Part shown: piece after piece, positions 37,881 through 48,400 of the stretch
How the letters are laid out: each line of letters begins with the position of its first letter
Position numbering within the stretch: position 1 is the stretch's first letter
Origin: Gymnogyps californianus
Lineage: Eukaryota > Chordata > Aves > Accipitriformes > Cathartidae
DNA length: 64,000 nucleotides
NCBI RefSeq assembly: GCF_018139145.2
Contig: NC_059482.1
Location: 7,121,294 to 7,185,293, forward strand
Direction of reading: 5' to 3'
Translations under genes and position numbers: made by a program
The notes under the pieces: generated by a model
Told to the model about the DNA's origin: nothing
Database searches by the model: none
Seen by the model: the letters and a program-made list of their open reading frames with translations, nothing else

Positions 37881-39419
37881 TAGCACAGTCCCATTACCAT
37901 AAAGCTTTTCTTACCATGATAAAAAAAACTGCAGCCAAATCATTTCTATTACAGCTTTTTTGTGTACTGTTATTGGGAGCAACACCTAATAGGCATTATT
38001 AACTAACTCCTCTATTTTAGAATATCTGACATTTAAGTCCTTTGGTTTGCATTCAGAACTAAGGATTCTCCCACATTTTCAAGAAATTCTTATTAAAGTT
38101 TTTCTCTCCCCTTTTTACTCATGAAATTTCACAGTCTCTCAAATATGTTCACCAGACTACTTATAAGACCTTGCTGCTTAAACAGTTATTAGATTTCCTA
38201 CTGTGCCAATGCAGCTGAAGATTTCTTTCTTAAATACCCTTATTACAGGCTGACCTTTCTTGACTTGATACACTTATTTTGCAGGGGAAGAGCCTTCAGG
38301 TCCATAATCAGTCCGGTCATATGCCCACCATACCTATATAGGCACGCATGGCAAAAGCCTGCTAAATATCTTTGACATATATTATTACTACACCTTGAGG
38401 TCAACTTACATATCAACTCCAGTGAAGAAAGGCCAACTGAGGGTTGATTAATTTTCAGACAGATTTTAACCCTTACCATGTCCATCACCATATTTGAGCA
38501 AAAGACATTGAAATATGCTTTTTATACTGAGGGAAAAAAAAAATAACAGACACCGCTGTTTATTCTTGGGTTCTGTAAGTCACAACAGACAGCAGTGAAG
38601 GACAACCAGAAAGGATTTCAATATGCTATTTCCATCTGAAGAGTAGCAGCCCCTGTAATGCACTTCCTATGCTGCTGCAGCATCAACGTTGCTCTATATT
38701 TTTATGCGATCTATATTTTCCCTTGTTTGGCACCACGGTGGTTGCAGTTGGCAGTGCAATAGATGAGTGGGCAAAGCATGAAATTAAAAGGTATTCTTCC
38801 TGCATAGTGCTGACCATGCAAAATCTCAGCCAATAACAGCCAAACCCCAGAATGTTTATTTTTAAACTAGGGCAATATACCATTAGTTCTCAAGTTTAAT
38901 TCAATTGATTTTCAAGCAAATAACAATAAAATTAACCCATAGATAGGACAATCTTTCGGTGATGGATGAGAGTGCTATAGCGAAAACCAAACCTCAACAC
39001 AATGAATTCTCCACTGTCAGACAACTCCCCCGTGGGCAGGCCAGGCAGATCTGGACAAAAGCGATTCTGGGGCCAAAAGGAGTTCCCCGCTTCATCACCT
39101 CAGCAAAGATGGATTCCACGACCTTCTGAGAAAAGCCTATATATAATTTTTGCTGAATAGGCCCCTCAGTTAACAGCAGAATCCAATTTGTAATTTAGCC
39201 TTAAATGTACACTCCACAAAAAGCTATCAGGTAAGAAAAAAAACTGACATGTAGATAAAAATGCTTTTTGACATACGTAAGTAAAAATAATACTATGGCA
39301 TTTCTCAAATTAGCCATTTGAAGTGTGCATACACTGAAGAAGTTTCAGTGTATAAGCATTTATTTTGTTTTTACATTTTTTGGACCAAGAAAATATTTAT
39401 GAAAAGAATAATAAATAAT

Positions 39420-39930
39420 TAATTTTACTGGCTGCAAGCTGGGATTCTTTCCTGGTTAAACTATATGCAGTGAAATGGCATTTAAATTATATGAGAGAAT
39501 TGATTCAAATGGCTTCCATTAGCAATTTGGCAGGCTGCTGTGAATTGCTCCTAATCAATTTTAAATAATGCTATCCTATCTGCGAATGGAGGCATCCTCA
39601 TGTTAAACATCTCCACATTGCAGAACTGTAAATCAGTGGCTAAAATACAAATTTCTTCATATCTTCTTATAACTCATTGTGTTTAACAATGTGCCATCAG
39701 TGAAACTAATGCAGAATAAAATAACCGCATGTGTCCTCAGAGAAGTGTTCTGGGCTCTAAAGGTTTTCTCTTTTATCTTATGTTAATGAATATTTCAAAC
39801 TAATGTTGTTCTAGGCCATTTTACAGTACAATCATATCTTAATTTTGCTTGAGATTTTATCAATCAAGAGTAATTAGACCTATTTGAGCTGTAAATATTC
39901 AGCATATATGTAGCATAACCATTTGAAGCA
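39420..39930. promoter_or_regulatory. Candidate conserved non-coding element
   Basis: About 500 bases with no simple repeat or recognised transposon. Homeodomain-type cores are dense (CTAATCAATTTTAAATAATG near 39551, AGAGTAATTAGACC near 39868, TTAATGAATATTTC near 39783), and the base composition is unusually even and complex. The texture resembles strongly constrained vertebrate enhancers. An alignment to other amniotes would decide. Confidence 0.35.
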
Positions 39931-41950
39931 GGTGTGTTTGTATTACGAGAATTTTTATTGAAAATAAGGAACACTGCAAAAATGTCAGCATTCAGAATTT
40001 TCTCCTTGTTGTCTCTAGTTATTGTTTAGAGGAGACATATACAATTTCAGAGCAAGCTTTTTTCCTGCAAAATCTTGTATGGCACAAGTGAACAAATTCT
40101 ACTTGTGACAATCTAACATCTCCTTTAAGTAGCACGAAGGACATGCTTTTATGGTGGGCATAAGACGACAGATACAGAAATTAAACCATAGCAGTTTCCA
40201 TTAATCTAGGCACATTGTTCAAAAAAACCTGTTAATAGATTTATAACAATATTAAGTGTGAAACATCTTAAATTGGCAACAAAATCTAACCTATCATTTC
40301 AATATAATTTTTCAGTTTGACTTCATATACCATGCAAGAAACATGGCTGGATCAGATGCTGCAAAATTATGAGATGTGAACTCAGTAACAGAGTTTCACA
40401 TGGCCACAATCTTCATTGGTTTGATATGTCTGGCAAAGTATGTACTAATATGTGAGTCAGTAAGTGTGTGTGTGTCTCTCTTGGAAGAGAATCTCAAAAA
40501 AGCTTGTCCTGATGGTTTCAATGATTCTGGTGCTCAGAAAGTCTCTCTCCTTAGTCTGATATCCTTGCAATGTCCAAATCTTAATGGATCATATTTGATA
40601 CTGAGTCTTTCAAAGAAAAAAAACAAAACAAAAACAAAACACGTTCATCTTATACACAGATGATTAAGCCTTGGTTCAGAAAGCTTTTTAAATACAAGAA
40701 ACAATTAACATACTAATGGTAGCAAGAACATTATAATGAGACAAAACTAACGAAATAAAATGGAATCCGTTTAGAAAGTATTGTTTAAATGTGATCTGTT
40801 TATAATTTAAATCATCTTCCTCATAATGGAAAAGTATATAATAAACTGCCATAAACCAGTGAAAAAGCAGATTCAAAACCAGTAAAAAAGCAGATTCAAA
40901 ACCAGACAAGGAAATCACATTTTGTGGGCTGGGGAGACCTGGGGAGAGAGAACATTAAGTGCTTTTTGAACATGAAGAAAACAGTTCTTTAACACACTGT
41001 GACTGCTAAAGTAAATCAAAGATTCACTTTACAAAGCAGTAAACATGGTGACGAGGAACTACTTCCAAAAGCTCATAAAGCAAAGTGCTGTAAGTAAATA
41101 AAGCCGTCCCACACACTTCCACCGTTCAGTTCTGAACGTAAAAGCGCGGCTTTCAAGAATCAGAAAAGTTAGCATGAGTTATTGCACAGGATGCCTTTGC
41201 TTATTTATACTCTACCACCCCCCTCTCTGACTCTTCCAAAAGAAAGTGTGGAAAAATAGAGGATGAACAGGCAGATGGAGCTATACAGGCGAACAGCTGA
41301 TATTAAGTAACGCTTAATTCTGCTACGTTCCACTTTTAACTGAATACACAATCTGGTCAGTGAAGAGATGCTATTGTGTACTAAGGTTTAGGAATGCATA
41401 TTATATGCCTATAATGCTCAAATTCCACAGCACCTACACAAGAGAACTTGATGGCTTCCCAGATAACTGCAACTGTGCATGCCCTTGAATGAAAGGGGCA
41501 CCCTTCCAAGTCCAAGGCTGAAAAGATATAGCTGTACGGCAGGCCAGAAGTCTGGAGATGAAAGGGGCTATAGGTAGATAGGGCTATCTCCTCCGAGGAC
41601 TAACAATGCCACCCCTAATGAACAGCTAAACCCGACTTAAAGTCAAAAGGTAGGTATTACTATACTGTAACATTTTCATGAGCTAATCTTATCCCCAAAT
41701 CATGCTTAAAATACCCAGGAAATAAGGGATCTGTGCTCATTTCTCTCCTCTGCCTGAGGGGGCTAATATAACCTGCACAACTCCCAGGAATCTATTCCAA
41801 CCACTCAGCTATAGGTCATTCTGCATGTGGTAATACTTCAGCTCTCTTGTTGAAGTTTAGCTAATGTAGGGGGAAAAAAAAAAGAAATATTTTTTTAAAA
41901 GTACAGCTAAAAGATAGTACACACAAAGCAGCTTATTTCCAAACCTACTT
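39931..41950. other. Non-coding DNA
   Basis: No supported gene. A short (GT)6 lies at 40464-40475, an A/C tract at 40612-40640, and a 23-bp tandem duplication at 40853-40905 (listed separately). Bases 41470-41620 are somewhat GC-richer with repeated GGGGC/GGGCT words. They may be an old insertion, unidentified. Confidence 0.6.
40853..40905 (+). repeat. Tandem duplication, 23 bp x 2.3
   Basis: The unit AAACCAGTGAAAAAGCAGATTCA at 40853-40875 is repeated at 40876-40898 with one G-to-A change, followed by a partial AAACCAG. The near identity suggests a recent slippage or duplication event. Confidence 0.95.
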
Positions 41951-42300
41951 TGCTCTGACCCTGCAATGACAGTTCTTAGCTTTCTGTTAGGGCTTGAGAT
42001 GTACAGGGCACAGTATCCGCCTCTGCTGGCGGAGTTCACTCAGCACTTGGAAGTGAATGCTGCTGATAACAGTGATACCACACGTGCCACTGCTCGTATC
42101 CAAATGAAAGCTGGAGAGTCTGTGGCTTTTGGCTCAACAGGAGTCCTGAAAAATTCTTCTTTGGCACCACAAGTGTTTCTAGATTTCACTTAAACCAGAC
42201 AGCAGATAAAACAGTCTAGCCACTTATAAAAAGGAGATGACCATCACTGCTTCCTCTGGATTCAGTTGAAAAAAAAAAAAAAAAGGAAATATCTTCTTCA
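41951..42300. other. GC-richer patch with CTCF-like hairpin
   Basis: The plus strand is open for 75 codons (41966-42193) with no recognisable domain. At 42017-42032 CCGCC and GGCGG form a perfect 5-bp GC hairpin around TCTGCT. The minus strand of 42015-42029 (CCAGCAGAGGCGGAT) matches 12 of 15 positions of the CTCF core. The patch ends with a 16-A run at 42269-42284. It could be a decayed retroposon with its tail or a small regulatory element. Confidence 0.3.
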
Positions 42301-44179
42301 TTCTTTCAGTTTGTATAGCCATATTCCTGAGCTAGCTTTAACCTTGTTTTCAAATCAGTAACTACAGAGTCTCAGCACATCAATGCAAGCTAGCTACCCA
42401 AACCTTCCACCTTTCAGGGTCCCATGCAAGTTCTGCAGCCTCCACTGAACCCCACACTGCTATGCATACATGACATAAGCCCCTCTTCAATTCAGTTTAA
42501 AACTAGTTGAAGTACGTCCCCATTGCATGCACTCACACTTTGTACCATGAACAGAGCTTAACAGAAGCTCAGCAATGGAATCTGTGGAGCCACAACAGCC
42601 ACAACATGCTGCTACGTTGGAGCCACACGCAGGTTTTTATTATCTTTTAAAATATACCACCCCTGAAATACTTCCCCCTCTCATTTTTTCACAATTTAAA
42701 CTTCAAATCTCCTGGACACATATTAATTGTACCAATTGTTATATGAATCCATAGCTATCACCTACTCTCAAAATTTTTTTTATCTGACAGCAGGGATGAT
42801 ACTGTATCATCTTACTGTAAATTAAGATGACAGTTTCTCAGCATAGCGTGAATATACAAGATGATAGTACTTATTATAATAAGAAAAGTAAGTTTAATCC
42901 AGATTCAGTTATATTGAACAGAATATTTACAGCAGTACATTTTCAAAAGCATTCATATTCTTGATATAGTAAAATAACTTTAATAGCAAGAACATCTAGA
43001 TCATATCAGCAGGTGCCAACTTTAAAATATATACCTCTTTCTTTCCATGATGAAAGCAAAGACACTGAAAAAAGATTGCCTCTCTCTCGCTTTCCTTGTG
43101 AAGTGTACTTAAATCACTACCTACCCAAAACAGAAGTTGAAAATGCTTTCTGATGTAAGAAACTCGATACCAAATTTTGTCTTGCAAAAGATTTTTGTGG
43201 TAGGTTAACTACTTCAAAACAGAGGTCTGTGGAGAAAAGTATTAATACAACCTACAGAGGAAACAATTAACACAACCTTAATGCTAAACAATCTTTGAAC
43301 TCAGCACATTTGGACAAGACTACTTATCAAAAAATTAGCGTTCTTATTTCTGTTGGTTGCTAAACAAGGTAATACAGTAATACTTACCACAACAGTATTA
43401 TGCAATGATCCAGTTTTAATGCACACCAGCATTCAAGAAATTAGATATAGCGAAAATCTCTCATGACTAGTTAAATTTTAATCACTTTTTTATTGTTATA
43501 TTGCAGGAGTCAAGAGTAGAGTAAACAACGTTCTTAACCCCACTGGGCCTTAAGCAGGTACTCCTTACAGAAATGCGAAGACGTTAACAATGTGTACTGT
43601 TCAGAGATGCTAAAAAAGTCTGCCGTCATTCAATACCCCCTTGTATCATTAAAAGATTCTTATACAGCTCATTCACTGTCAGTTCAGATACCTTAAATCC
43701 ATCAATAGTATTGGGGAAAAAATAACTAGATTATCAAAACAACATTTCAACAAAACTTTAAACCAACTTCTTAGAAAAATATTTTGTTTGAAGATTTTTC
43801 ACAAACCTGTACCTGCCTTAAAAAAAAAAAAAAAGCATACAAAATCACATTGCCTAAGCTTGCTAAAGTAATCTAGGATTTCTATGGAGAATGAGTGCTA
43901 TAGAAATAAACAGTATCATTTGGCTGGCTGAGTAGGACAGCTAGTAAATTAAATCTTCCATGTCTTCTTCAAATATTTTTTATCAATAGGTTTGTATCTA
44001 TCCCAGAAATAAAATGCTGGAGGTTCAAAATCACAGTTTTCTACACCAGTTATGGCCATGTGTTCAACCAATTTCCTCCTCAAACACAAAACCATACGCA
44101 TGTGCATTGACCCTATTAATGTTTATACAAACTGCAGATTTAAGCCATGGGTACATCTGCTCTTGAACACAACTTCACA
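42301..44179. other. Non-coding DNA
   Basis: No supported gene. A 15-A run lies at 43820-43834. Bases 42415-42625 are moderately GC-rich with ACAGCCACAAC-type words, unidentified. The rest is AT-rich. Confidence 0.6.
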
Positions 44180-44260
44180 GTGCTGATGCATGCAAGGTCA
44201 CACAGATGTAACTCAAATCCAGTGCTGGACCCACTATTGCTTCTAATGGACAAGAGTTTT
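44180..44260 (-). mobile_element. MIR-like SINE relic (reverse)
   Basis: GCAAGGTCACACAGATGTAA, then ACTCAAATCCAGTGCTGGA, then CCACTATTGCTTC, follows the reverse MIR order AAGGTCACACAG, then AACCCAGGTCT, with the middle shortened. The AAGGTCACACAG word is intact. The rest is weak. Confidence 0.5.
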
Positions 44261-44542
44261 CTCACCATTGTTACACAACAGATTAGGAAAAAAAATCGTA
44301 GAATATCTCAGTACAAAGAGAACCTATAAATAGGCAGAAGTAGGTGTAGTGAAGGACACTGTATCCAAAGGAAGATAACCCAGTGCTCAGGGTCAGCCAC
44401 CATCGAGCTTGATACAAGCAGGCATGCCCCAGAAGTGCTCTCTGGGACTAGTTACTAAAGGAGATAGAGCTAGAATATTTCTACAAGTCCTGGAATATAT
44501 TTAATATCTTATTTAGAAGGCAAAAAACCTATATAAACTTCT

Positions 44543-44568
44543 TTCATACTGTCTCTTCATACTGTCTC
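44543..44568 (+). repeat. Tandem duplication, 13 bp x 2
   Basis: TTCATACTGTCTC is present twice in perfect tandem. This is a simple local slippage event. Confidence 0.95.
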
Positions 44569-46339
44569 CTATTGGCAGGCTTCAGACAACTCTCCACAGC
44601 ACCTAATTTAGGTATTGCAAATCCCCCGTAACTGAGAGCATTTTTCCATCACCAAGCTATCACCTATCAGCCATCTTTATGGTACTCTGAATAAACTATG
44701 TGAATAAACACTATGAAAAATTTTGGACCTTCACTACCTGTATTTTTCTATCCTGACCTCCCCTATCACTGGTAATGCATTCATCAGTTTAGAAAGCAAA
44801 GAAAAAACAAGTACAAAGGCAAGACCTTTTCTGTTCTTAAAGTGTCTGATAAATATAAATATCAGCTTTACATACACGGCTCATGACGTCTTATGACATT
44901 TTAAAGTGTATTTAATAGCTTAAAAAAAAAAACCCTCTAAATGGCTTTAGTCATTTACTGTAAATGTCCACTATAGGTCACATGCTGATCAGATGGAGTA
45001 CATTTAGCATGTATTTATGGGCTTGCTGTTGCTTTTCAAAACAAAAAGATATAAATCTTAATACTCTCAGTTCTAATGTATGGATACAAGCCATTAATCA
45101 CTCTGACAAACATATGTAGGCTGTAACCCTGTATATGCTTTAAGAATAGAAAGCAAATACAGCTTACACCTTCAGGTACATCTGTACTCTCCCTAATCCC
45201 CATCATTTGAAATTTGGTAAAGAAGTTATGAGATGTGCTCTTCTTTCTATAAATATTATAGATCAAATTAGATAGTCACCTGCAGGCCACCACCTTTAAG
45301 GGATTTTTGGTTTGCCGTGATTTTTGAATGAGCCAAAGCAGGCAGTGAACATTCCACCATGAACTGTCAAATTCCTCACGCACATTGAAGAAGTCTATTT
45401 TCCTTTTTTATTTAACCTTACAAACAGAAAAGGACATTTAAAAGAACAGCGCATAAGCACCAGTCTTAGAGATTCCAATTCTGTTTCTACTAAAATTACT
45501 GCCAAAATCCCACTGATTTCAGCAATCACAAAAGAGCCATTTCATAAACTACTACCTCAAATTTTATGAGTTTGGCTTTCTTCTCTGATTCTGCTACTAG
45601 AAATATTCCTATTCTAAGAAAATGCAACAGACAGGTTTAATTCAACACATTTACATATTATTAAAAGAAAGTCTCCCAAATCCTGCACATTCATTTTCAG
45701 ACAAGAGCATTACATAACAGTCTGCTAAAAGAATGACTACTGCACATCTCAACTTCAAACTTCAGTAGTGGAAGATAATAAGAATATTTCATGCAGTTGA
45801 TGGATTAGTTGAAAAAAGTTTGTAAGCAGTCAAAAGGAATTATCTGATAAGAAGATAAAATTAAATTGCAACCATTATCTTGCTAACCTAAACAAAACAG
45901 GATGCAAAAAATAATTGCTTAATATTGACAGGTGTTATTGCTCCCAGGAAAGCTTGCAATACATTATCTCGGTGACAGCATTCACCAGAGAAGCCAGTGC
46001 TTCCTGTATAGATTGGAGGTTAGGCTAAAAACTTTAAATCCTGTTTACAATTCTGGAAATGGGGTAAAAACAGAAATCAAAACCAATCTGATTGTGAGAG
46101 AAAGGGATGGGCAGATGTCAAACTTTGTTTCCCCTCTTGAAGGCAAGGAAAGGAGGAAGAATCAATAGAAAGAAAAGTACATCTTCAAATATCACATCCA
46201 AGTTTCCTTTACACATGGAAAAATGGACAATCTTCCCATTCCTGCCTTTTCTGCTCTAATCCTGCTTGCACAACCTCTCTTCACATTTTTCAATATATTT
46301 TTCCTATTCCGTGATGGTTTTTTGCTTCCTCATATGCTT
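44569..46339. other. Non-coding AT-rich DNA
   Basis: No supported gene. An A11 run lies at 44922-44932. At 45496-45520 the word CAAAATCCCACTGATTTCAG resembles a scrap of the amniote repeat seen at 63745 (TCCCATTGACTTCA). Otherwise featureless. Confidence 0.6.
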
Positions 46340-46580
46340 GACCCTCTGTACCCTTTCATGTCAGCCTCTACTCTTTCAACAGTTTCCTATTCATTCTCCT
46401 TGTTTAAATACCTCTTTAAGTCCCACTTCTTTCACAGAGCCTCCCAAGCTGATTTCCTTATAGGCAAAGCCCTGTGCCCTAGCATTTACCCACACACACA
46501 ACTTAGACTGCGAGTTCGGACGAGAGCTCTGTCTTCTCAACACCTTGCAAAACAATGTGGCCAAAAGATCTGAAACATGT
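46340..46580 (+). mobile_element. LINE relic resembling an L3/CR1 3' end
   Basis: The order of words matches the 3' portion of old L3/CR1-type LINEs: CTCCTTGTTTAAATACCTC, then TTTAAGTCCCACTTCTTTCA, CAGAGCCTCCCAAG, then CTTAGACTGCGAGTTCGGAC, GAGAGCTCTGTCTTC, and finally ACCTTGCAAAACAATG. In the family these correspond to a CTCCTTTAAATCTC / CCCACCTCTTCC / TAGACTGTAAGCTC / GCAGGGACTGTCTT / CCTAGCACAATGG series. The plus frame here (116 codons, 46223-46573) is probably a chance remnant. The 5' part of the element is missing. Confidence 0.6.
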
Positions 46581-47989
46581 GTGCCTCGTGTTGAGCAGCT
46601 CTGTTTAATATAAACATTTCCATAAATTGCTGATTTCCAAAGCTACTGAGTTACCAATCCTTCCAATGATTACCAAAGAAGTCTGATTCTACTATGGATT
46701 TTGTTGTCAGAGACTTAGGGTATTTTAATATGAAAATCTCTTTGTTGTTCTTCTCATTTATCATTGTCTACTTCAGAACGCCTGTAGTTTTACACTCTAG
46801 CAGTATTCAGTGTGTCAGATAGGGAGGACAAGGGAGAAAGCAAGTAAGAAATACTTGGCAGATTAACAGATAAAAAAATACAGGCGATAAAGATGAGCTG
46901 TGTCAGGAAAGACTATCGAGACAGAAGAAATGGCATGGAAAGATGGATCAGATGGAGACAAGAGTCAAGCCAGACAGCCATCGATGGAGTGCATTTTGCA
47001 CTGTCTCCAAGGAGTGGAGCAATTTGCTGCAATGCAAGGGTAAGGTTATTTTGCCTTGAAGGCCAGATTTTAATCTGCAATGCAACATATATTGTCAGGT
47101 ATCTTACGTTTTGCTGTTATCTATAGTATGCCTTTATGCCTCAGGCAAAAGAGATGCTCAATTAAAAGGGGGGAGGAGATACCTATACTAATAAAAAAAA
47201 ATACCTAATACGCTAGGAAAGGAAATAGAAAAAAAAATTTTAGAGTACATTGGGTACAAGCATTATGTTTTTTAAATTTGATCTATAGCTACAACTTCGA
47301 AACAAATTATGAAATTAAGGTTTCTGAAACCCATTTGCTTGGAGATGATGACACACAAGACACTAAAAAACAATTTGTCTGCCTTCCCGTAGAAAATATA
47401 AGCAACATCAAGAGCCTTTGTACATTTAAAAACAAAACCCATCCTCTCTTAAAAGTCATAAATAGTACCATGTAGAATTCTTACTAATATTGCAACTACC
47501 CATATTGCCCTAGTTCATACGGGTAGTACCAATAAAATATTCTCCCCTGAGTCAAACCTTTCCGAAAGTATTCACTTAAAGAATTATCTACGTTAGAACC
47601 ATTAACCTCAGTGCTCAGCACAGCTGCAATTCCTGATCCAGCCAAAGACTTTAGAGATTAAAATGTGATTTCTGAAAAAAACCCCAGCATATTCTACAGA
47701 GAAATTTTATATTATAAAGATAATATATTTGTAAAGATTTTATATTTTACTGATACCAGGGGGTGGGGAGTTTTCCACAAACTGTACCTCAAACATGATG
47801 AACTAAATTACTTTAAAAGTTTAGAATCTTCTGCTTTGAAAATGAACAATATGACATTCACTACAACAAAGAACAGAATTCAAAGGAATGTTTCATGCTA
47901 GATGCTTTGTGTACAAATGGATTTGTACTCGAACTTTGTAGTGTTTTGTGAAAACCCTAATAAAAATGTTCATTATAGCTTAGGAAATG
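46581..47989. other. Non-coding DNA
   Basis: No supported gene. A purine-rich segment at 46870-47040 is open on the plus strand for 78 codons and ends near a donor-like GGGTAAGG at 47038. No acceptor with a pyrimidine tract precedes it, so I do not call an exon. The rest is AT-rich. Confidence 0.55.
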
Positions 47990-48400
47990 TGTGGAAAGAG
48001 ATGTCTTTAACCAAAGCAAGGCTCAGTCCGCGTTAGCCGAATATCTATTTAGACCACACACAGTGGTTAATATTTGCCAAAGAATGTAGCTTTTTACAGC
48101 AACCAGGTCAAAAAGACAGCATATCAACTTTCAATTAAGTTAAAAATAATGCAAAAATGTTTAAGTTAGATCTCCAAGACCTCATCAGCTTTTAATTTAA
48201 ACAGCTGCCGGGAACAGTATACAAAATCATACTTTATGAAGTTTTGAAATCGAGGGTCATCTTTCATAACAAATAATCCAATAAAACTGAAGTTAACCTC
48301 CGAATGATTTCAACTACAATAAAGCAAAAAGTAGTTTACAGACACAAGCTAAATATACCGAAACTTTGAATACCTTTGAAACTTAACCAGCAGATTTACG
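47990..48400. promoter_or_regulatory. Candidate conserved non-coding element
   Basis: A non-repetitive block with retained CpGs (TCCGCGTTAGCCG near 48027), a RUNX-type ACCACAC/GTGGTT pair at 48052-48067, an AGGTCA half-site near 48105 and several homeodomain cores (TCAATTAAG, TTTTAATTTAAAC). These motifs are short and common. The argument is their density combined with the lack of simple repeats. Confidence 0.3.

Larger units (their letters stand above)
32161..39419. other. Non-coding AT-rich DNA with simple repeats
   Basis: No supported gene in about 7 kb. Simple tracts: A13 at 32836-32848, (AC)7 at 34602-34615, A/C tracts at 34988-35018 and 37829-37880, A11 at 36157-36167. A pyrimidine-rich stretch lies at 36905-37060. 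Moderate GC at 39025-39130 has no recognisable content. Open frames are all under 100 codons and lack domains. Confidence 0.6.

Noticed and set aside
41085..41105. AAAGTGCTGTAAGTAAAT as a miR-17-like microRNA
   Set aside because: Only the seed-like AAAGTGC part matches, the rest diverges and no hairpin arm is visible.
44180..44260. tRNA gene from the AACTCAAATCCAG word
   Set aside because: There is no A-box at the right distance and no cloverleaf. The context fits a MIR-like relic, whose ancestor was tRNA-derived.
46893..47045. Purine-rich plus exon ending at GGGTAAGG
   Set aside because: No pyrimidine tract or acceptor lies upstream, and the segment is low-complexity purine-rich.
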